Source: Furcasterigmium furcatum (Eukaryota; Ascomycota; Sordariomycetes; Glomerellales; Plectosphaerellaceae). From it: 64,000 bases of DNA. Below are positions 1-9,334 of the stretch, in pieces. A program made the translations under genes and the position numbers. Position 1 is the first letter of the stretch. Each line of letters starts with the position of its first letter. The notes under the pieces are model-generated. The model was not told the origin of the DNA. It worked only from the letters and a program-made list of their open reading frames with translations, and made no database searches. Location of the stretch: assembly GCA_001599815.1 (NCBI GenBank), contig BCIA01000003.1, positions 1,922,001-1,986,000 on the forward strand, read 5' to 3'.

Positions 1-497
1 TGCATCGCGAGCGTAGATGTCCGACTCATCGGAGACAAGAGATCGGATATAGGTGGCCAAGTCGGGGTTTGCGTCATCATGGGACTGGTAGACGTCCCCA
101 ACCGGGATACGAGCCTCAACACGACCCCGCGTTGCCAGAAGTCGACCCAGGCCCCTCGTATCGTGGGAGTGGCCGTGCGAACCGAGGCTCGAGGAAACGA
201 CAGCTTCGATGCCCTCCGGGATGATAACAATCATGGAAGTTCCCACCAGTATGCCAATACCCAAGCTCGAGATGATGCGAAGCTGCGTGGGCGACAGGGA
301 GATCGCGAGGGGTAGCGATCCGGCCAGGAACGATCTGCCGCGCATCAATTAGAACCGCGGACAAGACAGGATGCATTCGGTTCTTTGGGACTCACGCAAT
401 CGCCATCACGGCCTGCCGTCGCAATGTCAGTCTAGTCGCGCAAAGTGTTGGAGGATGGACTTACGCATAGCACCAGCAACAACACTAACCCGCCCAT
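1..497 (-). CDS. ZIP-family metal transporter (SLC39A9/ATX2-like), 3' end cut by window
   Basis: This gene runs off the left edge, so only its N-terminal part is present. I read three exons: 465-497, 396-412 (17 nt) and 1-334. They join in phase across GTAAGT and GTGAGT donors and CAG acceptors. The product starts with MGGLVLLLVLC, a hydrophobic first helix, then SFLAGSLPLAISLS and a second helix ending in VGTSMIVIIPEG. The IPEG run with preceding small residues is the hallmark of ZIP transporters of the SLC39A9 (Golgi/secretory Zn or Mn) branch. A histidine-containing stretch, GSHGHSHD, follows, as in the metal-binding loops of this family. Family knowledge suggests transport of zinc or manganese into the cytosol from a secretory compartment. 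The substrate cannot be read from the sequence. The missing C-terminal part should hold the remaining helices and the metal site. Confidence 0.75.
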
Positions 498-1110
498 CTC
501 GACAGTTGTCCGGTGGCGGTTTCTCGAGACGATTAGACAAGCTGTAGTACGGGGCTGGTCACCTTGTCATGTCGAGAAGAGAAGAGGTTGGCGTGTCGTG
601 AGCTCGGGGGGGGGCGAGAGTAGATTGCTTGTTGCTCAGTACCCTGAGGACCAAACTTGCCCGGAAGTGTCGACATGTCAACTGCACCCTTGTCGACGGA
701 TCTCTTGGCTTGAGACGCTAAAGAACACATGCTGCGAACCGTGGTGCACCTCATTGGCTCCTGCCCAGGGGACTTTCCAGCGGATCACTTACGTAAGGTG
801 CCTCCACTGCAATAGGGACTCGGAGTGGGGATCAGCACTTAACGCGTCGAGCTGATGTCGCGTTTGTGTGCGACAGGCACTTCGTCTCCGAGCTACCAAC
901 CCGCAACTTCGGACTTTCCATTTCTTTGCGCCGCAAGCAACTGACCGATCTGCAATATCAACTGGTAGTTGGCGCGCGATACCAGCCGAATTCTGATCAC
1001 CCGCATACTACAAACAGCAATTCGCGTGCTTTCACCTTTGCAGCAGGCCCTTAAACCTGCCCGCCGAAACCTATCGACGCCTCAACTCCAAACGACCAAC
1101 TTCGCCCATC
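498..1110. other. Intergenic, divergent promoters of the ZIP gene and HAT1
   Basis: No gene recognised. Short open frames here lack family similarity and overlap on both strands. The interval should carry both promoters. Confidence 0.6.
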
Positions 1111-2642
1111 ATGGCAGCAGAAGACGAATGTGCGACACTCCCACCTTTCTCGATTGATTTGAACACTCTCAGACTGACTTGATATGTTTCAGGGTCGGAG
1201 AACTCCACGGAGGCACTTACCATCAGCCTCGTGAGGCCGAGCGAGAAGGGCGCCGAGACAATTGCGACTTTCGGCCCCAAGTTCACCTACCCCGTCTTCG
1301 GCGAAAAAGAGCAGGTCTTCGGCTATAAGGGCCTCAAGATCAACCTCCGATATCACGCGCATGATATGCGCCCCAACTTCCAGTTCACCTTCGACAAGAA
1401 GTTCAAGGCAGTCGGAGAGACGGAGCCTCTCGACGTCAAGGAGCTGATGCAGGGGCACTTGCCTCCCGGTGCGCAAGCCAAGCTTTCCAATTTGTGATTT
1501 AATGCTGACTTTCCGTAGTTGCCTTCCAATCGGCGAAGGACTTCGAGAACACTAAGCCGAACAGCGACTGGACTGCTCCCGGTGAAGTCCATGCCAGCTT
1601 CGATACTCCGGATGGCTCTTATGAGATTCGGCGAGGTAGCCTTTCCGACCCGGCCATCCGACAGCTGATCCACCGCATCGAGATCTTCACCCTGCTCTAC
1701 ATTGAGGGCGGCTCCTACATCGGCCGTCAGCCCGAAGACGCCGACCCTTGGAAGGCTCCTGATGATGCGGATCGTTGGACCGTCTTCCTCCTCTACAAGC
1801 GCTCAGGCGAAGCCAAGGCCGAGTACACTTTCGTCGGCTACTCTACCGTCTACCGGTTCTTCTTTTTCCAACCACCCACTCCCCCAGCATCTCCCAGCTC
1901 AGACTGGGACCTGCCCACTGGATCCTTCGATGTCGCCGACCTCCCTTGCCGTTCGCGCATCTCGCAGTTCGTCATCCTGCCTCCTTTCCAAGGCAAAGGA
2001 ATCGGCGCCCGGCTGTACAACAGCATCTTCCAGCACTATCTCAAGAGCCCGCAGACCAAGGAGATCCCCGTCGAGGACCCCAACGAGGCGTTCGACGACA
2101 TGCGTGACCTGGCGGACCTGACTTATTTGCGGAGTCTTCCCGAGTTCGAGCAGGTTCGCATCAACACCAGCATCAAACTCCCCGCCGATCTGGCCACGGC
2201 CGTGCCCCGCGACATCATCGACACCGCGCTGCTTGACAAGCTCCGACGCCAAACCAAGATCGTGTCCCGTCAGTTCGCTCGTCTGATCGAGATGCACACC
2301 ATGTCCCAGCTGCCGGAGTCGGTACAGCCCAGCTTCGAAGCCAAGAGCGGTCTCCCGCCCAAAGAGGATAGGCACCACTACCACCTTTGGCAGCTCCTTG
2401 CAAAGCAGCGCATCTACCGCCAGAACCGGGATCTTCTCGGCCAGATCGACCCCCCGGAGCGCCTGGAGAAGCTCAACGAGGCGCTGAGCAGCGTGGAGCT
2501 TGAATACGCCCGCCTTCTGGCCGACCACGCTCGATGGAGCAAGCACTATGATGGCGCAGCAAACGGCGGCTCTGCGAAGAGGAAAGCGGTCGAGGACGCG
2601 AAGGCTGGCTCGGCGAAGAAGGTTCGGGTCAGTGAGACGTAG
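1111..2642 (+). CDS. HAT1: Histone acetyltransferase type B catalytic subunit Hat1
   Basis: Three exons, 1111-1129, 1193-1468 and 1519-2642, give 472 residues. The first two splice to MAAEDEWSENSTEALTISLV, which matches the Hat1 N-terminus. The protein then has the Hat1 N-terminal domain (FTYPVFGEKEQVFGYKGLKI), IEGGSYI, and the GNAT fold with motif A, QFVILPPFQGKGIG, near residues 248-262; QGKGIG is the acetyl-CoA-binding Q/RxxGxG/A loop. The C-terminus ends in a lysine-rich tail (KRKAVEDAKAGSAKKVRV) that may act as a nuclear signal. Hat1 acetylates newly made histone H4 at K5 and K12 with its RbAp46/48-like partner before chromatin assembly. Intron 1 has a GTGCGA donor and intron 2 a TAG acceptor; the phases agree. 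Confidence 0.95.
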
Positions 2643-3258
2643 GGGCTTTGCCCCAGGTCACATTGTACTGCACCCGTAGTCCGCCACGCTCTCGGAGAAT
2701 GCCTCGGGGTATATTATGGCGAGGCGGATGGATACCGGAAATGGAGTTCAGGACTGGGTTGCTGCATCATGAATAAACACTCTTGTACATTCCCACCGTC
2801 ACCGAGGGACGAACGACCCTCGTAAGTGGCTTTGCAATATGGCCTGCCCATTCAAGCTAGCTTTGCGTACTGCGTTTTTGCAGCAACAAAAGCAACCGAG
2901 TAAGGAGACTCGGACTTTTCATCGAGGTCACAAGAGAGGTGATACCAATGAAATGTGTGATCGCCTTGAGCCGTTCGTTTCGAAAGTGGCTTACTCCCAC
3001 CTCATATCTGGCCTTGGAGGGTGTGGTGTGGTCGCATGTGTAGTAAGTGCATTATATTTTGAACACTGGTTGAAGCGCGGTAAGATGGCTGAATGAAAAT
3101 GGTGCCAGTATTCGCGTCTATATTCAGAGTCCTTGGAATAGATCGCAACAGCTTTTACACCAGAGTGTGCCCCTGAACTGCAAGGTTTTCCGTGGTACTA
3201 TCAACCTTGAAGAGGCACATAGTCCAGTCTCTTCTGTCTCCGCTGTGGTATCAGACCT
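2643..3258. other. Intergenic, convergent 3' ends of HAT1 and the NACHT gene
   Basis: An AATAAA hexamer at 2772-2777 is a plausible polyadenylation signal for HAT1. An 85-codon frame at 2839-3096 resembles no protein I know and I do not call it. Confidence 0.55.
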
Positions 3259-6200
3259 TCACTTGCATTTCTGGCCTCGCTCCGCAAGTTGCCTCGGCTC
3301 CGCAACATCGTACCAGCCATCTTCCCAGGGATGCAAGGCGTAGCCCATCTGGTACAAATACTCGAGGGCATCTTCCCATCCTCCTACGTATTGACCTCTC
3401 TTCCATGCACTGTCGCGAGCTTCAGCGAACTCCTGTGTGGTCTCGTCGTTGGTCCATGGGTGGGAGCGGGTGAGAAGACGCTCGAGTAGCTCCCCGAGAA
3501 CTTCGCCATCCTGCTCACCAACTGTCGTGAACGAGGCAGTCGCTGCGTTAGGATCCGCGCCAGATACTAATAAAAGTTCGAAAGAAGGGCAAGCTTGAAG
3601 CAGAGATTGCGGGACCTTTGGAGATCCGGGATGAGCGGACGCATGCCTCAGAAGCCAGGAATGATTGACCGTTGCGATGAGTAGACGATAGCTCTTTTGC
3701 AGCTCGCAGTTTGCGCGCCAGTTACCCCGCTGAACGTAGCCTGTATTTGATACAGAAAAAAGTATCATCGCTGCAAGGCCATCCGTAAGTGGGTGGCTGT
3801 CTGGCCAGAGACGTTCAGCACAGAGTAGTACTTGGTCCATCTCCGATCTAAAACATTCCAGCGCGTCGTGTTCCAGCCGTTCTCCAACAGTTGGAAATAG
3901 ATAGAGGGCTGAATTGAAGAGATGTATGAGGAGCTCGGCCTTCATGGGGTCATTCATCGCCATGGAAAGCTCCAGTTGTCTGAATATGCGATGAATCAGG
4001 GCAGTCGTCGAGCGCCACATGCGAGACCAACTGGTGACAACCCCAGGCACTGCAGCCAAAAAGTCCCTTTCATCAAGGGAGAATAGCATCGCAGCAGCGT
4101 ATGACACGTTGTCCGAGTTGAGAAGTGTGCTGATGAATTTGACTTGTCGCACACTTCTGGGTTGCATCCAATGACGAGATGAAGGTGGCTGCCAGTAGGT
4201 GTAGTCCTGGAAGAAGCCCGCTATTTGCCAATCCTGGGCAAGTTTGAAGAGCTCATCAGCTGTGAATGCCGTCAAGAACTCCTTTTCGATACCTCTTTTC
4301 AGCAGGGAAAGGGCATAGACGCGGTTGACAGCAAGCGGAGGTTCCCGTTGATACCCAAATCTCGTCACCACCAGATCAGGGGGTATGTGCGGGTTGCACT
4401 CTGCTGACGGGCAAGGGAGGCATCCGCAAATCATAATCGCAGTGATGATCCTTTTCGTTATCTCATTTCTCGACACGCCACAAGCATCTCGAAGCTGCCG
4501 ACCCTTGTCCGTCTCTGCCAGGAAGTCACGGACACTGCGATGGATGAAAGCAAGATGCCCATAATCTGGAAGTCCGGTGTCTTCGACAAAGCTGGGTCTG
4601 CCCATAGATCCGTGGACTTCTAAAAGACCAGCACAGTGATTTCTAATTGCTGTTTTTGTCCGGTCCGTGAGGCCTTGAATTGCTGGAACGGTCGTGGCTC
4701 TAGGCGGCCCGTCTCGAATGCATGCCTCGATGGCCACCTCGTCCGATGCCAAAGCGATAACGGGGAGGGACGTACAGGCAAGGGCTTTGAAATCCCCGCA
4801 AACAGTGATGAGACTGAACAGGAGTGACGCCGATTCTCGATAGAGTCTCATGTCGCTCCCATGCCTTTCCCACATATCTGACAAAAGATTCTCGAGGTCC
4901 TGTGGCAGGAGTTTCAACCGTTCGAGCAACAGCTGGGGACTGTCGCCGTGGCGAATTCCTCGGTTCAAGCTGTCTAGTGCCAGTATAAGCCAGAGGAACA
5001 CTCCGGATGCTTTGCCATCGAGCTCGTAGATGAGACTTTTCCAGGTGTTATTGTCCAGAGACGGGCTCCGGGCAAGTCGTCGTTCTGCCAGGCGCCGTAT
5101 ATCGACCTCTGTGAGTTCATGAATAGTCATCCTAGGTACGTTTTGGAAGTGCTGACAGAACACCGGCTCCTCTCGGCTTGATAGGCAAATCTTGACTTTG
5201 CCGTTACCCACAAGCCTCTCAAGGAGACAAGGGCCATCATCAGGGGGCTCCAGCAAGAGCAAATGGTCCTGGGCTTCGTCCAGGCCGTCGAGGAAGAGAC
5301 ACGTCGGCCGGCTAGAGGCGTCAAGCAAAACCAACAGGGCCCTATTGAGGTCGCCGGTCGCCCAATCCCAGACTGTCCGTTTGAGCGCGATATCTTCGAT
5401 CTTTCCAACCAGACAATGGATCAATCCATGATCCTTGCAGAGAAGCTGAAAGAGGAGAGAACATAGCATGCCTTTGACATTCCGCTGTAGCGCACCACCT
5501 GGCTTCCAGAAGTAGTGGCACAAGACAAGGACATCCGAGCGCCATGATTCGAGGTGTTCCTTCGTAGAAGGGTTCGTGACAATGTATCTCATGAGAGTAC
5601 TTTTTCCAGATCCGGGCTTCCCACTGATCCAGAAGACCTGGGCGTCAGACTGGAGCCAAGCTACGAGCTCTGTTGTTGTGGTAACCTCCACACCTGGCCG
5701 ACCAGGTCTGCGCTCAAAAGCCCATCGAAAAGTTTCGGGGTGGTTCTCCCGAATCGCGTTCTTTCGGGCGTCCATTTCGGGGTATCTGAGGCTCTCCAGG
5801 ATCCTCTCGATCGCGATATCTGCTCTTCGGTACGTCTCTTGGCGGAGGACGAGTTCCTGCGTCATCCTGCTGGCGATAGCAACATGTTGCTTGGTCTCTT
5901 CACCCTGCTCCTCGATCAGGCGGCTCAGGCTCGTTTCCCCGGAAGCACATGCGCCGATGAAACGTTGTAGCTTCTGGTCGATATCTCCAAACCAGTCTTG
6001 GCTCTGGGCTATTGCGGCGTCTTGTTGGCTACAGACGCGAGAGAGCAGCCGGGTTCGGAGAAGATTCTCATGCCTGTCGAGATCACGCTCGAGGGAATCG
6101 AGATTCCCAGACCAAAGGGTCTTTACTCCCTTGGTAAGAGAGGACATAACCCTCCCTAATCCCTGCCTATCTTTCGGGACTGAGAGCTCGCCCAGCCTTT

Positions 6201-6471
6201 TGGAGAGTTTCTCGAGGCTCTTTTCGCACTCCTTGCCGATGTCGTGGATTTGTTGCTCATCTCGACTGAGAAGGTTCGGGGACTGTCTGATTGATGCTGA
6301 CATGTCTTCGTATGCTCTCCGAGCATTGGCGATGTACTGGTCTAGCAAGGGATCAGGCGAGCTGCAGTTCTTGATGTTTTTGGCCACCTGCAACGCATCG
6401 CGACCGAAGGTGACAATTTGCATGGCATTGCATAGAAGGCCGATGCCGAAGATGACTTCTACGCCTGACAT
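3259..6471 (-). CDS. NACHT-domain STAND NTPase (fungal NLR-like protein)
   Basis: Single exon, 1070 residues. Residues 1-60 are a helical N-terminal segment with a hydrophobic stretch (VIFGIGLLCNAMQIV), similar in style to the HeLo-like N-terminal domains of fungal STAND proteins; this is inference. A coiled helical region follows to about 240. The NACHT core has a clear P-loop, GKPGSGKST, near 284-292, a Walker B strand CLFLDGLDEAQD near 390-401, and the usual winged-helix continuation (SRRDFL-like FIHRSVRDFLAET). No WD40, ankyrin or TPR repeats are visible in the C-terminal 450 residues. Such proteins are known or suspected sensors in heterokaryon incompatibility and antiviral-like self/non-self recognition. 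The ligand and effector output cannot be inferred. It lies among housekeeping genes without an obvious effector partner. Confidence 0.88.
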   Translation of the reverse strand: MSGVEVIFGIGLLCNAMQIVTFGRDALQVAKNIKNCSSPDPLLDQYIANARRAYEDMSASIRQSPNLLSRDEQQIHDIGKECEKSLEKLSKRLGELSVPKDRQGLGRVMSSLTKGVKTLWSGNLDSLERDLDRHENLLRTRLLSRVCSQQDAAIAQSQDWFGDIDQKLQRFIGACASGETSLSRLIEEQGEETKQHVAIASRMTQELVLRQETYRRADIAIERILESLRYPEMDARKNAIRENHPETFRWAFERRPGRPGVEVTTTTELVAWLQSDAQVFWISGKPGSGKSTLMRYIVTNPSTKEHLESWRSDVLVLCHYFWKPGGALQRNVKGMLCSLLFQLLCKDHGLIHCLVGKIEDIALKRTVWDWATGDLNRALLVLLDASSRPTCLFLDGLDEAQDHLLLLEPPDDGPCLLERLVGNGKVKICLSSREEPVFCQHFQNVPRMTIHELTEVDIRRLAERRLARSPSLDNNTWKSLIYELDGKASGVFLWLILALDSLNRGIRHGDSPQLLLERLKLLPQDLENLLSDMWERHGSDMRLYRESASLLFSLITVCGDFKALACTSLPVIALASDEVAIEACIRDGPPRATTVPAIQGLTDRTKTAIRNHCAGLLEVHGSMGRPSFVEDTGLPDYGHLAFIHRSVRDFLAETDKGRQLRDACGVSRNEITKRIITAIMICGCLPCPSAECNPHIPPDLVVTRFGYQREPPLAVNRVYALSLLKRGIEKEFLTAFTADELFKLAQDWQIAGFFQDYTYWQPPSSRHWMQPRSVRQVKFISTLLNSDNVSYAAAMLFSLDERDFLAAVPGVVTSWSRMWRSTTALIHRIFRQLELSMAMNDPMKAELLIHLFNSALYLFPTVGERLEHDALECFRSEMDQVLLCAERLWPDSHPLTDGLAAMILFSVSNTGYVQRGNWRANCELQKSYRLLIATVNHSWLLRHASAHPGSPKVPQSLLQACPSFELLLVSGADPNAATASFTTVGEQDGEVLGELLERLLTRSHPWTNDETTQEFAEARDSAWKRGQYVGGWEDALEYLYQMGYALHPWEDGWYDVAEPRQLAERGQKCK

Positions 6472-7153
6472 CGCGGGCTAGGAGGTGGTTTCGTGTCCAA
6501 GATAGGAAGGTCTGTCCTTACTGAAGCGTCCACGAGTCTTTCGTTTGGCTCAAGGCAGACGCAAGAGAGGGGTTGAAATGCGATTCCGTCGAGCCAGCCG
6601 CGGCCTTCCAGTACCAACTGCGCCTGACATGGTGTCGAATCAGCAGTGCAGCCTCATCTGGTATCACCACAAATTGCAGGTCGCCCCAGCCATTCGCTTC
6701 TCATGGTAGACCGAAGCTGCTTAAAATCGGGACAGCTGGGGAAATGCATGTTGTTAGTGGATTATGACTGGGCATCTGACGGTCGAGGGGATTTGCATCC
6801 TGACGCAAGGGTTGACGGGTGCTCAGGAAGAGTGGTGATGTTGATGCTTGGGTGGTGCTGACTGAAGAATGTAGGTGTGAATCGTTCTAGAAGGCTGTCA
6901 AATCTGGGTGAAATTTCTGCCTATGTCCGCCGGTCGGAGCCACCTCCACCACCAACAGGCGCTAATTACTACAGGGACTTACCTCTTAGGGCATAACTCT
7001 GAAGATTCCAACTGTGCTCGAGGACAACTCGAGCGCCGGCTTCACTCACACACACCCGTGACCATCTCAAGGTGCTAGGCCTTTCTCCGTTCATTGCCAT
7101 TCTCACCACAACCACCTGGAGCTGGCCGCAAAGCAGAGGCGCACAAACTCAAC
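6472..7153. other. Intergenic, divergent promoters of the NACHT gene and CTK3
   Basis: No gene recognised; small open frames on both strands show no coding character. Confidence 0.55.
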
Positions 7154-8093
7154 ATGGCGGATCCTTTTGAAGTCCGCATGCGCTTCTCAAGCCAGCTGGG
7201 GCAGCTGAACGCCTCCGTCGTCTCCCTCCAAAAGGCAGCGACGTACGCCCTCAAGTACAAGGACATGGACGAGGACTTGCACTCCTGTATCCTCGAGCAA
7301 GTCGAGCGCGTGAGTTGCCCTGCAGAAGACCCGAGCCGCCCGCGCTAACTCCCCGCAGCAGAACAATATGAACACGCGTGCCAACATCATGTTTTTCATC
7401 GAGCATTTTCTGGAAATGGCTGCTAAGGAGGGCCACACCAACTACGTCAAGATGATCCAGCGGGATATCATCCGCATCGTTGATGCCGTCGCGCCCGACA
7501 ACGGCTCTGGCGCTGCCAACGTCAAGGTCGCTCGCCTGGTACGTAGCCCGTCTTCCTTGTCTGGCTGGCCTGCCCCTTTGCCTCGACTGGTCCATCTCTC
7601 GAGGAGCCCCGCTAACCGACAACAGGTGCTGCAAGGTCTGCAGAGAAAGGGTTTCCTCGAGGCCCAAAGCGTGCTGGAGATGGAAGAGGTGCTCAAAGAG
7701 CGAGAAACCAGCGCCCACGACGCCGGGCTCTCCAGCCCCGCCCACGACGACACGGACATGGGAGACATGCCGCCGAGCCAGACGATCCCCAAGCCCGGAC
7801 GGGCGTCTGCTCCACGCTTGGATAAGCGCCACGTGGAGCAGCGCATCGAAGAGGACCGCGAGCGACACAAGCGCGTCCGCGAGAGCGTCTGGGCCATCCG
7901 TGATCACGAGGACGAGATCGACCGCCTGTGGGAGGAGACGAGCGACCTCGGCGAGGACGACCACGTCATGGGCCGGGAGGAGTTTTTGGCCCGTGAGGCA
8001 GCCATCAGCCAGCAGTGCGGGCACTACGTATCGCGGACGCTGGACGATCTATACAGTCGCAACGGGAAGAAGACCAACGGGAGGTTGCAGTAG
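7154..8093 (+). CDS. CTK3: CTD kinase subunit gamma (Ctk3)
   Basis: Exons 7154-7309, 7362-7538 and 7626-8093 give 266 residues. The N-terminus MADPFEVRMRFSSQLGQLNA and the run DLHSCILEQVER/NNMNTRANIMFFIEHF match the conserved Ctk3 N-terminal domain, a CID-like helical fold. GAANVKVARL/VLQGLQRKGFLEAQ spans the second splice site. The C-terminal half is charged and helical (RHKRVRESVWAIRDHEDEIDRLWEE), as expected for the CTK3 C-terminal region. Together with the kinase Ctk1 and the cyclin Ctk2 it forms CTDK-I, which phosphorylates Ser2 of the RNA polymerase II C-terminal repeat during elongation. The acceptor of intron 1 is a CAGCAG tandem at 7356-7361, so an extra Gln is possible (exon 2 from 7359). 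Confidence 0.93.
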
Positions 8094-8403
8094 CGTCGGG
8101 CCTGTCTCGGGTCGTGGTGGACCGGCTCTCTTTTGGATAGGAATGGCGTCTGGGAGTTTTGATACCCGTCGAAGAAATAAGATACCCTGAGTTGAATCTC
8201 TTGCTCCTCGTACTTTGCCCCCCAGTTGTCGCCTCTGTCACACACGGAATATCAACGGGAAGAAAGTATTGGCATATTCTTGTATATTGTTACATGTGTG
8301 TTGATACACTCATACACAGCAGCCCACGGCCCGTTTTATAGGCACATGAGGCCGAAATCTGTACACCAAATGGCATATCCAGGCACCGTTGCAGCCCAGC
8401 ACC
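8094..8403. other. Intergenic, convergent 3' ends of CTK3 and the bL12m gene
   Basis: AT-rich around 8255-8345, consistent with two 3' UTRs. Nothing else seen. Confidence 0.55.
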
Positions 8404-9026
8404 TTACTCCATCTCGGCCTTGGCACCGAGCTCCTTCAGGGTGGCGATCATCTTCTCGGCCTCGTCCTTGGGGACGTTCTCCTTCATCAGCTTCGGCGCG
8501 CTCTCGACGAACTTCTTGCTCTCCACCAAGCTGAGACCCAGCAGGTTCTTGATCTCCTTGATGACCTTGGGCTTCGAGCCGGCCTCGAACGAGGTCAGCT
8601 TGACGTTGAAGACGCTCTTCTCGGCTGCGGCGGGCGCGGGCTCGTCGGCCTCCTCAGCAGCAGGAGCGGCGGCAGGGGCAGCGGCAGCGAAGCCGCCGAC
8701 GGGGAGGTCGGGAATGTTGAGTCGGGTCTGGAAAGGAGTGGGATGTCAGCGCACCGTCCGTACACCACCTGCCGCAATGGCGCCATTGTCAAACAAACCT
8801 TGAGTGTGGAGACGAGGTCGGCGGTCTCGAGAAGAGTGAGCTGGCTGATCTGGTCGACGATGCCCTCGATCTTGGGGTTCACGGCGGGCGCAGCCTCGGT
8901 CGAGTTGTATCGTCGCGGCGTCGCGGCGAATTGGGTCTGGAAGAGGGAGGCAGAGGCCCTCAGGGTGGTGGCCGAGCGGACCTGGCGAGCGCAGCTCTGA
9001 GCCGCGAACCTGCAAGACATGGCCAT
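8404..9026 (-). CDS. Mitochondrial large-subunit ribosomal protein bL12m (L7/L12 type)
   Basis: Exons 8799-9026 and 8404-8727 give 183 residues. The first about 45 residues (MAMSCRFAAQSCARQVRSAT...) are rich in Arg, Ser and Ala and lack acids, as in a mitochondrial presequence. The mature part has the L7/L12 N-terminal dimerisation helices (PKIEGIVDQISQLTLLETADLVSTLK), an Ala/Pro hinge (FAAAAPAAAPAAEEADEPAP), and the C-terminal globular domain (EKSVFNVKLTSFEAGSKPKVIKEIK...GLSLVESKKFVE...PKDEAEKMIATLKELGAKAEME). The stalk protein recruits translation GTPases to the mitoribosome. I chose the ATG at 9026, not the upstream in-frame one at 9098, because it puts the presequence at the N-terminus. 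Its promoter faces MDN1 across 308 nt. Confidence 0.94.
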
Positions 9027-9334
9027 CGTGTCTGGGATCGATTGGGTGCTTCTGACGTGGGTGGGCGGCGTCGCTGGTTCGATCGGTGGTATGGACACTC
9101 GAGGATTGAACGCTTGAAGTTTTTCGAGCTGTCCCGGGTCGCGTGAAGCTAGGACCTGGCTGCGCTCTGATTGGCCCGGAGCCGAGTTGGCCCCGAATCC
9201 CGACGGATCCCTGCGCGGACCCGCTAAAAAGTTGAGGTTTCCTACTCATTTGGTGAAAAGAAAAACGGCGGGAGCGACTCTTAGAGGGAAACACATCACT
9301 TTGTGATAAATCTCACGACACAAGGCGGTACAGA
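9027..9334. promoter_or_regulatory. Divergent promoter region shared by bL12m and MDN1
   Basis: This 308-nt gap separates the start codons of a mitochondrial ribosomal protein gene and a nuclear ribosome-assembly gene. No specific operator was identified; co-regulation is only an inference. Confidence 0.5.
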
